The translations under genes were made by a program, and so were the position numbers. Shown piece by piece: positions 1 through 6,888 of a DNA stretch of 64,000 nucleotides (its first letter is position 1; each line of letters begins with the position of its first letter). This stretch comes from DASUBN01 sp050261675. GTDB taxonomy: Bacteria; Pseudomonadota; Gammaproteobacteria; Natronospirales; REEB76. The stretch spans positions 1 through 64,000 of the forward strand of contig JBLNDO010000051.1 in NCBI GenBank assembly GCA_050261675.1. Reading direction: 5' to 3'. The notes beneath the pieces are model-generated. The model ran no database searches. It was not told the DNA's origin and worked only from the letters and a program-made list of their open reading frames with translations.

Positions 1-1104
1 GACCTCGGCGATGCCACCCTCATGCCGGGCATGATCGATTCCCACGTGCACCTCGACGGACAGTTCGAGGAGAACTGGTACAAGGGCTTCTACCAGGACC
101 AGACCCGTTCCCCCGCGGAACAGGCGCTCTACGGCTCCAAGTACGCCAGGGAGACGCTCTACGCCGGTTTCACCAGCGTGCGTGACGTGGGTTCGGTGGA
201 TTACATCGCCGCCGCCCTGAGCCACGCCATCGACGCCGGCGTGATCGAGGGTCCGCGCATGATCTTCTCCAATTACGCCATCGGTTCCACCGGCGGCCAC
301 GCCGACGGCCAGGACCTGCCGCCCAACGTGGCGCCGCCCTTCGGACCGGTGCAAGGCGTGTGCAACGGCCCGGAGGAATGCCGCGCCGCGGTGCGCTATC
401 AGATGAAGTACGGCGCCACGGTCATCAAGTTCATGCCCTCGGGCGGCGTGCTCTCGCTTTCCGACCCGGTGGACGTGCCGGAACTCACTCAGGACGAGAT
501 GAATGCCATCGTGGGCGAGGCCCACACCTGGCACCGTAAGGTGGCGGCCCACTGCCACGGCGACTTGGCGGCCCAGATGGCCGTGAAGGCGGGGGTGGAT
601 TCCATCGAGCACGGCACCTTCCTGCAGGACGACACGCTGAAGATGATGAAGGACAGGGGCGTGTACCTGGTGCCGACGCTGTACGCCAGCTACTGGGTGG
701 GCCAGAAGGCCGATACGTATCCTCCCGCAATCCGCGAGAAGGCCCTGGCCGCCGCGAAACAGTCGCAGCAGATGTTCCAGCATGCCGTGAAGATCGGCGT
801 GCCCATCGCCTTCGGCACCGATTCCGCCGTGGAGCCCCACGGCCTCGATGCCTTCGAGTTCGAGCTGATGGTGAAGAACGGCATGTCGCCGGCCGACGCG
901 CTCATGGCGGCCACCGCCCGGGCCGCGGATCTCCTCTACGGCAAGCGTGGCGACGCCAGCGTGAAGCCGCCGGTGGGTACCCTGGAGAAGGGCAAGTGGG
1001 CGGATATCGTGGCCCTCCCCGGCAATCCGCTCACCGACATCAAGGCTACCGAACATCCGATATTCGTTATGAAAGGTGGCATTTGCTACGTAGGATGCAA
1101 ATAA
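1..1104 (+). CDS. Amidohydrolase family protein (imidazolonepropionase-like), 5' end outside window
   Basis: The frame is open from base 1, and the first complete codons already encode the metal-binding motif MIDSHVHLDG, so the true start (probably with a signal peptide and the first beta-sandwich segment) lies upstream of the window. The metal-dependent hydrolase signature is complete: HVH, the carboxylated-lysine region GATVIKFMPSGG, AAHCHGD, SIEHGT and FGTDSAVEPHG. The segment GFTSVRDVGS is typical of the imidazolonepropionase-like and prolidase-like subgroup, which hydrolyses amide or peptide-like bonds, often in the periplasm. The substrate cannot be read from the sequence. The protein ends in an unusual cysteine-containing tail, MKGGICYVGCK, which is found again just downstream. 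A second amidohydrolase of the same broad family is encoded at 3421-4860 on the other strand. Confidence 0.9.
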   Translation, partial: DLGDATLMPGMIDSHVHLDGQFEENWYKGFYQDQTRSPAEQALYGSKYARETLYAGFTSVRDVGSVDYIAAALSHAIDAGVIEGPRMIFSNYAIGSTGGHADGQDLPPNVAPPFGPVQGVCNGPEECRAAVRYQMKYGATVIKFMPSGGVLSLSDPVDVPELTQDEMNAIVGEAHTWHRKVAAHCHGDLAAQMAVKAGVDSIEHGTFLQDDTLKMMKDRGVYLVPTLYASYWVGQKADTYPPAIREKALAAAKQSQQMFQHAVKIGVPIAFGTDSAVEPHGLDAFEFELMVKNGMSPADALMAATARAADLLYGKRGDASVKPPVGTLEKGKWADIVALPGNPLTDIKATEHPIFVMKGGICYVGCK

Positions 1105-1145
1105 CCATCCGTGGTGCCGTGACCTGCTCCGCCATCCCTGACGGA

Positions 1146-1217
1146 GCGCTTGTCGCTCTCGCGGCTCACTCACTGTTTGTCATGAAAGCCGGTGTTTGCT
1201 ACGTAGGCTGCAAGTGA
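1146..1217 (+). pseudogene. Duplicated C-terminal relic of the upstream amidohydrolase
   Basis: Bases 1167-1217 read HSLFVMKAGVCYVGCK then a stop, matching the end of the preceding gene (HPIFVMKGGICYVGCK, bases 1054-1104) at 12 of 16 residues. Most nucleotide differences lie at third codon positions, including the stop (taa versus tga), as expected if both copies were once translated under selection. An upstream piece, ALVAL at 1146-1160, may correspond to DIVAL of the parent with the segment between removed. The simplest reading is the remnant of a tandem paralogue lost by internal deletion. No start codon with a good ribosome-binding site was found for an independent peptide. Confidence 0.55.
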
Positions 1218-1240
1218 CTGAAAAGCCGGCTAGCGGAATG

Positions 1241-1270
1241 AGAAGGGCTCCGTAAGGAGCCCTTCTTTAT
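1241..1270. terminator. Intrinsic terminator, 11-bp stem with GTAA loop
   Basis: AGAAGGGCTCC at 1241-1251 pairs perfectly with GGAGCCCTTCT at 1256-1266 around a GTAA loop, followed by a T-rich run. It sits between convergent genes and can serve the amidohydrolase on the plus strand and the small gene at 1275-1544 on the minus strand. Confidence 0.85.
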
Positions 1271-1274
1271 TTAT

Positions 1275-1544
1275 CTACCTGTCTTTATCACGCCTTTGCA
1301 GGCCCAAACGCAGCAGGGGCTTGCCCGGCCGGTAAGCGCCCTTGTCTTTCACTTTTAGATCGTCGAAGGCGCGCAGCGCCCGCAGTCTCGCATCGATCTC
1401 TTGGGTGAGGGATTGGAATTCCTCCTGGGCCTGGGGTGCCGGACGGGCAAAGCTGTCGCCGACCGGACCCCAAGCTGCTGTTCGCCGGCACGTCGCCGCC
1501 GGGGCGAGTGCGGCGGCGCAGAGCAGGGCGAGGATGTGGCGCAC
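1275..1544 (-). CDS. Small secreted hypothetical protein
   Basis: An 89-residue protein with an N-terminal signal peptide (MRHILALLCAAALAPAA) and a charged, helix-prone remainder rich in Arg, Lys and Asp (EEFQSLTQEIDARLRALRAF). I do not recognise a family. The secretion signal at the start of the frame and the strong terminator immediately after the stop support a real gene. It is probably periplasmic. Overlapping frames in this GC-rich stretch are also open, so confidence is moderate. Confidence 0.55.
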   Translation of the reverse strand: MRHILALLCAAALAPAATCRRTAAWGPVGDSFARPAPQAQEEFQSLTQEIDARLRALRAFDDLKVKDKGAYRPGKPLLRLGLQRRDKDR

Positions 1545-1612
1545 GGGAGGCTCCCAAGTCTAACTACTATAACTATAGTATTAAACACGGGCGCGCGGGG
1601 CGCAATCTCCCT

Positions 1613-2020
1613 CTAGGGCAAGAGGCGCGCCGGCAGCCGGAAGCTTTGCTTTGCCTCCGCCGTGAACGCTGCCTCGCCGGGATACCAGCGCTCCAGGAAG
1701 GGCTTGGGGCGCCCGAAGAGGTCGCCGTTGGCGGCCGCAAACTCCTCCCAGCCGTGGCCGTTCCCCAGCCGGTCCATGCGCTCGCGGATGAGCAACAGGT
1801 AGAAACAGGTGAGGGTCTCGTTATAAAGACTATGGGCGCCGTGGTGGGCCGCGAAGGCCCTGAGCAGGTGCCGGAAGCGCAGCATGGCCTCGAACAGCGG
1901 CAGTTCCGCCAAGAGCGCCCAGGCGAGCCGGATGTGTTCCGCATGGCTGAAAGCCTCCTTGGGAAGGCTGAGGTCGGCGAAACGCCAGACGAGCTCCCGC
2001 TCGCGGGCGCTGACGCGCAT
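1613..2020 (-). CDS. Conserved hypothetical protein, second gene of RHH-like pair
   Basis: A 135-residue predicted helical, soluble protein with conserved-looking segments FSHAEHIRLAWALL, LYNETLTCFYLLLIRERM and a C-terminal PARLLP. From memory these resemble a widespread uncharacterised family with a histidine-rich F-H-x-x-H-x-R-x-A-W motif followed by an N-E-T-L-T motif; no biochemical role is known to me. It starts 2 bp after the stop of the upstream ribbon-helix-helix-like gene, so the two are probably one transcript. The regulator-first order resembles a toxin-antitoxin operon, but nothing in the sequence looks like a known toxin fold, so I do not assign that function. Confidence 0.75.
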   Translation of the reverse strand: MRVSARERELVWRFADLSLPKEAFSHAEHIRLAWALLAELPLFEAMLRFRHLLRAFAAHHGAHSLYNETLTCFYLLLIRERMDRLGNGHGWEEFAAANGDLFGRPKPFLERWYPGEAAFTAEAKQSFRLPARLLP

Positions 2021-2022
2021 CG

Positions 2023-2274
2023 CTATCTCTCCTTCAGCCGGTGGCTGTCCGCCGCGCCAAGGTCTAGGCCGTAGAGTTCCTTGAACTTAGCGATCTTCGC
2101 GAGCGAGGCGCGGGAAAAGGGCGCCTTGCCCTCGAAGGCGTGTAACACGATGCCTTCCAGGAGGTCCCCGAGGGTCAGGTCGTGGTCCTCGGCCACCGCC
2201 TTCAGCACTTTGAGGATGCGTTTCTCGATCCGGATGCCGGTCTGCACCCGCGTGATTTCGCGTTCTGCTGTCAT
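2023..2274 (-). CDS. Ribbon-helix-helix-like small protein (candidate autoregulator)
   Basis: An 83-residue protein whose N-terminal half (VQTGIRIEKRILKVLKAVAE, then a helix with TLGDLLEGIVLHAF) has the strand-helix-helix spacing of MetJ/Arc-type DNA-binding proteins. The C-terminal third (AKIAKFKELYGLDLGAADSH) resembles a conserved tail of unknown function. It is the first gene of a two-gene unit with 1613-2020. A short palindrome lies 20-40 bp upstream of its start, at 2295-2312, and would suit autoregulation. Function is inferred from fold-like pattern and context only. Confidence 0.75.
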   Translation of the reverse strand: MTAEREITRVQTGIRIEKRILKVLKAVAEDHDLTLGDLLEGIVLHAFEGKAPFSRASLAKIAKFKELYGLDLGAADSHRLKER

Positions 2275-2294
2275 GCCCGTCTCCAGGTGTTACA

Positions 2295-2312
2295 AATGTA
2301 TTTTAGTACATT
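2295..2312. promoter_or_regulatory. Palindromic operator candidate upstream of the RHH-like gene
   Basis: AATGTA-TTTTAG-TACATT forms perfect 6-bp inverted arms in an AT-rich patch, 21 bp upstream of the start codon at 2274. Short AT-rich inverted repeats next to their own gene are usual targets of ribbon-helix-helix proteins. The rest of the gap (2313-2624) shows nothing I could name. Confidence 0.45.
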
Positions 2313-2624
2313 GTTGTCACTCACGCCACCCCCGCTTTGCCACCGGCGGCGGGACCGTTTGTGTCCTAAACGACCCCGGTCAGCGGGGTTGTGATTGCCA
2401 CTGCCGGCGCGTTGCACCGGTATCGCGCGCAATTCGGACCGCACTACGCGTGCGCATGGGGAATTACATCGGCTTATGGACGTATTCCTGTGAATGACCG
2501 GGCAAGGCGCGGGACGCTTCCTTGCAAGGGATATTCCATAATGCGGATCGCGCCCCTCTGGGAGACCGCTATTTCTGTGGCAAAATCATTCCCCCCGGAG
2601 AATAAGTAATCTCGAACTCCAGCG

Positions 2625-2978
2625 ATGAGAACCGCGATGTCCAACCCCGAGGAACGGCGTAAACACCCCCGCCTGCGCAAAGAAGAGCGCGCCGTGATTC
2701 GTCAGCTCAACATCAGCGGCGAGGACGTCACGGTTTCCAAGTATTACTGCACCACCGTGGACATCTCGCCGGGCGGCGTGCAGATCCAGACCAAGAAGGC
2801 GTTCCCGCTCGGCGAGCAGGTGGAGATCACCATCAACCTCGAAGGCCAGGAGGGCGCTTTCAACCTCTCCGGCGTGACCCGCTGGATCGCGCCTTCGAAA
2901 TCGGAGCCCGGCTACGTGCTCGGCATCGAGCTCATCAACAACAACAGCATCACCAACTGGCGGAAGATGTTCCACTGA
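2625..2978 (+). CDS. PilZ domain protein
   Basis: A single-domain PilZ protein of 117 residues. It carries the two c-di-GMP-binding motifs in order: the arginine-rich RRKHPRLRKEER near residues 11-22, and the D-x-S-x-x-G motif as TVDISPGGVQIQ near residues 46-57, followed by the beta-barrel (GEQVEITINLEGQEG, then SGVTRWIAPS). PilZ proteins bind cyclic di-GMP and usually pass the signal to motility, pili or exopolysaccharide machinery. A second in-frame ATG at 2637 (MSNPEERRKH) is an equally good start; neither has a clear ribosome-binding site. The gene is followed 25 bp later by a DoxX-like gene in the same direction. Confidence 0.88.
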   Translation: MRTAMSNPEERRKHPRLRKEERAVIRQLNISGEDVTVSKYYCTTVDISPGGVQIQTKKAFPLGEQVEITINLEGQEGAFNLSGVTRWIAPSKSEPGYVLGIELINNNSITNWRKMFH

Positions 2979-3003
2979 CGGGACGTTTTCCCGCGGAGAT
3001 CCC

Positions 3004-3411
3004 ATGAACTGGTCCCTGGACGACGCCGGCAAGCTTCTGCTGAGGCTCCTGGTGGGCGGCCTGCTCATCCTGCATGGCTTCCACAAGCTGGTCTCCGGAC
3101 CCGGCGGCGTGGCCGGCATGCTCTCGGCCCACGGCGTGCCTGGCGTATTCGCCTATGCGGTTTACCTGGGCGAGGTGTTAGGCCCGTCGCTCATGCTGCT
3201 CGGCGTCTATGCCCGCATCGGTGCCTTGCTGGCGGTCGCCAACATGCTGGTGGCGGTGCTGGTGAGCCACGGCCTCAACGTCTTCCATCTCAACGATTAC
3301 GGCGGCTGGGAAATCGAACTCGAGCTGTTCTTCGGCGTAGGCGCGCTCTGTGTTGCGCTGCTCGGTGCCGGCGCCTACAGCGCGGCCGGCAAGGGCGGCA
3401 AGTTCAACTGA
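3004..3411 (+). CDS. DoxX family membrane protein
   Basis: A 135-residue inner-membrane protein with four hydrophobic helices. It contains the family-typical first helix with G-x-x-x-L-H-G-F-H-K (LLILHGFHKLVSGPGG), the helix LGEVLGPSLMLLGVY, and a final helix with LELFFGVGALCVALLGAG. DoxX-like proteins are linked to quinone or thiosulfate redox chemistry and oxidative stress, but the subgroup here is generic. It lies 25 bp after the PilZ gene and may be co-transcribed. The next gene converges on it with 9 bp between the stops. Confidence 0.85.
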   Translation: MNWSLDDAGKLLLRLLVGGLLILHGFHKLVSGPGGVAGMLSAHGVPGVFAYAVYLGEVLGPSLMLLGVYARIGALLAVANMLVAVLVSHGLNVFHLNDYGGWEIELELFFGVGALCVALLGAGAYSAAGKGGKFN

Positions 3412-3420
3412 GCGCCGGGT

Positions 3421-4860
3421 TCAGCGCACGCCCACGTCGCCCTTGACGCTCTCCGTTAGCTTGGCGCTGTCGTAGCCCACGCCGTCCTTGAACACCCACA
3501 GCACCTTGTGCAACACCTTGGGGTCGGCCGTGAGGTCCCCGTCCAATACGACCAGGTCCGCATACTTGCCCGCCGTTACACTGCCCCGTTCCTTGCCCAA
3601 TCCGAGATAGCGGGCGCCGTTCAGGGTCGACACCTTGATCGCGTCCGGCAGCGAGAGCCCCGCCTCCAGCAGGAGTTCGATTTCCCGGGCGTTCGAGTAG
3701 CCGGGCACCACGCCGCCGTTGCCGGTGGGGTCGGTACCATCCACCAGGAGGCCGCCCGCGTCGAAATAAGCCTTCTCGAAGGCCATGCCATGCTGGAACG
3801 CCTTCACCGCGTCCGGGCTTGCGGTCTGGGCGGTGCGCGCGTAGCTGCGCAGGTAATTGCTGCGCGCCTGCAGGGACAGGAGGTCCAGCACCGAATCCGG
3901 CAGCACCGGCCGGCCGGGGGTCGAGGCCTCGAACACCGTGAGGGTGGAGGTGAGCGCCACGTGATGCTTCAGGAGGGTCTGCAAGAGATCCTGGGCGGCG
4001 GGCCCGGACGGGTCCAGGTCGGCGAGGGACTTTTGCACCGCAGGGTAAGGCGGGCATTGGTCGGGTTTCTTATCCTTCACGAAATCCGTGGCCACGAAGA
4101 TGCCGTGCTCCAAGTCGTCAATGCCGAGGTCGGCGGCCTCGTGATAGGTCACCGAGCAGAGGTGGCCCGTGACCCGCGCGCCGTGCTTGTGGGCGTAGTC
4201 GATGACCGCCGCCAGGGTCTTTTTCGGAATGGTGGTGTAGGTCTTGAAGTCGTGCGCCCCGAGCGCGATCCAGTGGCGCTCGGCCTCCATGGCCATGGCG
4301 GGCTCGCCGAAATCCGCGAGCTGGATCACCGGCAGGTCATCGGGATCGCCGGCGGTGAGGTAGGGGCCGGTGATGAACATGTGCGGGCCCACGGCGCGGC
4401 CGCGGTCTATCCACTGCTTGATGCCGAGGTCGGCGTAGGGGTTGATGCTGCCGCCGGTGCGCAGGGTGGTGACGCCGCCCGCGAGATAGAGGCGTGGGAA
4501 GCTGTAAGGCATGTTGGCGTAGGTGAGCAGGCCGGTGGGATAGAAGAAATGCTCGTGCAGCATCACGTAACCGGGCAGCAGCGTCTTGCCCGCGAGCGAG
4601 AGCTGCACCGCGCCCGCCGGGACCTGGACCTGGCCGTCGGAGCCCACCGCCTTGATACGCTCCCCCTCGATGATGACGGTCATGTCCTTCTGCGGCGCCC
4701 CGCCGGTGCCATCGATGAGCGTGGCGCCCGTGAGTGCCAGCACGGGTGCGTGATAGGTGACGAAGGGATCCGGCGTTGTGCCCGGCGGCACGTAGGAGGC
4801 CGCCTGCAGCGAGCCGGCGGCGAGGAATAAGAGGAAAAACAGCAGGTGGATGCGCGGCAT
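3421..4860 (-). CDS. Secreted amidohydrolase family protein
   Basis: A 479-residue protein with a signal peptide (MPRIHLLFFLLFLAAGSLQA), followed by the N-terminal beta-sandwich segment ATLIDGTGG. The metal site is present: LHEHFFY in place of the usual D-x-H-x-H, HDFKTYTTIPKK carrying the likely carboxylated lysine, GHLCSVTYHEA, DDLEHGIF and DGTDPTGNGG. The C-terminal LVVLDGDLTADP returns to the small domain. It should be a periplasmic binuclear metal hydrolase acting on a peptide-like or cyclic amide substrate that I cannot identify. Met precedes the first His where this family usually has Asp, which may mark a divergent active site. It is distantly related to the amidohydrolase at the window start. 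Confidence 0.88.
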   Translation of the reverse strand: MPRIHLLFFLLFLAAGSLQAASYVPPGTTPDPFVTYHAPVLALTGATLIDGTGGAPQKDMTVIIEGERIKAVGSDGQVQVPAGAVQLSLAGKTLLPGYVMLHEHFFYPTGLLTYANMPYSFPRLYLAGGVTTLRTGGSINPYADLGIKQWIDRGRAVGPHMFITGPYLTAGDPDDLPVIQLADFGEPAMAMEAERHWIALGAHDFKTYTTIPKKTLAAVIDYAHKHGARVTGHLCSVTYHEAADLGIDDLEHGIFVATDFVKDKKPDQCPPYPAVQKSLADLDPSGPAAQDLLQTLLKHHVALTSTLTVFEASTPGRPVLPDSVLDLLSLQARSNYLRSYARTAQTASPDAVKAFQHGMAFEKAYFDAGGLLVDGTDPTGNGGVVPGYSNAREIELLLEAGLSLPDAIKVSTLNGARYLGLGKERGSVTAGKYADLVVLDGDLTADPKVLHKVLWVFKDGVGYDSAKLTESVKGDVGVR

Positions 4861-5075
4861 GGAGTCTCCTCAGGCGATGGGGAAGGCGAGAGGGTGGTTT
4901 TGCCGGACCAGTATAGTCATTCCAGCGATGGGTTACGGCGAAAGGGTCTTGTAAGGGCGCCCCGCCACCCGCCATGCCTCAACGGGAGGCTCGATTTGTG
5001 CTCGGATCGTCGCGAGCCGTGCTGCTTGCCATCTTCCCGGGCAACCTCATTGCTTTATCTGTTCGCCACGACGAC

Positions 5076-5101
5076 AAAACGCCCGCGTGAGCGGGCGTTT
5101 T
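5076..5101. terminator. Bidirectional intrinsic terminator
   Basis: AAAACGCCCGC at 5076-5086 pairs with GCGGGCGTTTT at 5091-5101 around a GTGA loop. It lies just beyond the stop of the minus-strand gene at 5125-5916 and ends that transcript. The rest of the gap, 4861-5075, shows no gene. Confidence 0.88.
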
Positions 5102-5124
5102 GCTGTGGGTGCTCTTTGTTTATT

Positions 5125-5916
5125 TCAATGCTGATGTTTATCCACCGGATGCTTGTCGGAGTAGGGACTCGGAGTCCCGTCCGACCACTCGGGAACCACC
5201 ACCATGAATGTGGTGACCGGGTCTATATCACTGACGCCCGAGTAGACTGGCACGTCCTTGAGGTTATCTCCCCATTTCTGTGCGTCGGCGGTGGCTTCGA
5301 AGAACATGACATGCGGATACCAGTTGCACGGCGCGGGGGCGTGTATGCACTGATCCTTCGACATCATGTAATCAACGGTCCCCGGCGCGGGTAGCGTGTA
5401 CTTATGGGAGGCCCACGCAGCCTTGGTCCGGGCCACCATCTCGTCTTTGGAAACGCCGGCCAGCACCCACTGGGCGCGTTCAAGAAACTCCGAGAGCTGC
5501 GACGTGACGGCCGCCAAGTTCATGCAATTGGGCGTGCGATCCCTGGGGTCCCAGAAATCGGCGGCATCGAAGTCGTTCATCCAGGATCTGCCCACGAAAC
5601 AGGTGAATCCGTTGCTGCCCTTGACGGCGGTCTCGTAGCCGTTCTTGCCGAGCACCAGCACGGTGGCGTCATCAGAGACCATCTTGGGCGCCGCGCTGCG
5701 GGCCAACGCGATCTCCTCGGTCCGGTCCATCATGTACTGCGCCACCGGGGCCATGGTTGGATAGGGAACCGGCACGGTGGCGGCTGCCGGTGCTGGATTG
5801 GCGGCGCAGGAAGGGCCGGCCCACAGGGCCAATAAGCCGAATAAACCGGCCAGTTTCGCTGCACTCTGTCGGCGGGAACCGTGCCGTCCATTTGAGAGCC
5901 TTGATTGATTATTCAT
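5125..5916 (-). CDS. Secreted hypothetical protein
   Basis: A 263-residue protein with a basic N-terminus and signal peptide ending near GPSCAANPAPA. The mature part contains several cysteines (GFTCFVGRSW, TPNCMNL, DQCIHAPAPCNWYPH) that could form disulfides, and ends in a His-rich tail (SDKHPVDKHQH). No catalytic motif is recognisable. A good GGAGG ribosome-binding site 9 nt upstream supports the start at 5916. It is monocistronic: a terminator follows it and a divergent gene starts at 6118. Base composition is slightly less GC-rich than neighbouring genes. Confidence 0.75.
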   Translation of the reverse strand: MNNQSRLSNGRHGSRRQSAAKLAGLFGLLALWAGPSCAANPAPAAATVPVPYPTMAPVAQYMMDRTEEIALARSAAPKMVSDDATVLVLGKNGYETAVKGSNGFTCFVGRSWMNDFDAADFWDPRDRTPNCMNLAAVTSQLSEFLERAQWVLAGVSKDEMVARTKAAWASHKYTLPAPGTVDYMMSKDQCIHAPAPCNWYPHVMFFEATADAQKWGDNLKDVPVYSGVSDIDPVTTFMVVVPEWSDGTPSPYSDKHPVDKHQH

Positions 5917-6117
5917 TATCGACTTCCTCCGGGATATGGAATTTGTTTGATTCTCGCCGAGAGATGGGACCCTGTCGAGCCAAATAGTTTATTGATTTGA
6001 ACGAATGGATTCTGTCCACGATGAGTGTATTTCGACCCTACGAGGTGCGACAAGGATTCGTAAACTGGTGATCGTCTCTGCCGTACAATTCCGGCTGTTG
6101 GCAATGAGGATGAATCC

Positions 6118-6591
6118 ATGAACTTTCGGCACCCTGTCTGGCGGGCGATTCTTTGGGGCGGATTGGTGGCCGGCACCGTGGACATCGGTTCCGCCTGCAT
6201 CATCAACCTGCTCAGCCCGGTGGTCATCCTGCACGCCATCGCCAGCGGCTTGCTCGGCAAGCCGTCATTCGAGGGCGGGCTATCGACGGCGATGCTGGGG
6301 CTCTTCCTGCAGTGGTTCATGGGCCTGCTGATCGCCACCATCTACGTGACGGCGGCCTTGCGTCTCAAATGGATGCACCGGGACTGGCGCCTGACTGGCG
6401 TGGCCTATGGCGTGGTGATCTATTTCGTGATGACCTACGTGGTGGTACCGCTTTCCGCCTTCCCGATCAAGCGCAACCCCGCAGCGCCGTTCAACTGGGT
6501 GGGCTTCGCCGAAAATCTGGTCGCCATGATTCTTTTCGGTTTCATCGTCGCTTTCTTCGCCAAGCGTTACCTGCCGCGGCGGGCCGCTTGA
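6118..6591 (+). CDS. Four-helix integral membrane protein of unknown function
   Basis: A 157-residue protein with four predicted membrane helices: AILWGGLVAGTVDIGSACII, STAMLGLFLQWFMGLLIATI, LTGVAYGVVIYFVMTYVVV and AENLVAMILFGFIVAFFA. The opening G-G-L-V-A-G-T-V-D and the loop HAIASGLLGKPSFEGG match a common uncharacterised bacterial membrane family as I remember it. It has no recognised transport or enzymatic motif and is not in an obvious operon. Confidence 0.75.
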   Translation: MNFRHPVWRAILWGGLVAGTVDIGSACIINLLSPVVILHAIASGLLGKPSFEGGLSTAMLGLFLQWFMGLLIATIYVTAALRLKWMHRDWRLTGVAYGVVIYFVMTYVVVPLSAFPIKRNPAAPFNWVGFAENLVAMILFGFIVAFFAKRYLPRRAA

Positions 6592-6756
6592 GGGTCGCAG
6601 CCTCGGGTTATTTCTGACGGATACAGAATTGTAGCCGCCGAGTTTTAAATCAGGCCAGACGAATTCAGATTTATCGCCGACCAGTGCACGCTAAGGCGTG
6701 TTTTTCCGGTAGCCACAGCCCACGCCCTTCGACAGAATCTCAATCACCAGCACCGC

Positions 6757-6838
6757 TGTTGTGTGAGTTACAACACGCGGTCGCAGGATTCGACAAATAC
6801 TGGCTTGCGCGCCCACGCAAATGTTGTTTGGGGACAAC
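6757..6838. promoter_or_regulatory. Two similar inverted repeats upstream of the TonB-dependent receptor
   Basis: TGTTGT-N7-ACAACA at 6757-6775 and GTTGT-N6-ACAAC at 6823-6838 share the half-site GTTGT facing ACAAC. Both lie in the roughly 300-bp leader before the receptor start at 6889, one about 50 bp upstream. They look like a pair of operator sites for a dimeric regulator, not encoded nearby as far as I can tell. No other feature was seen between 6592 and 6756. Confidence 0.35.
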
Positions 6839-6888
6839 GCGCAAATCGGCGAACACAAACACATGCAACCGCGTGGAGGCGATTGACC

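Noticed and set aside
1613..2274. Classical type II toxin-antitoxin system
   Set aside because: The order and palindrome fit, but the second protein shows no RelE, VapC, MazF, HicA or similar signature, so the label would be unsupported.
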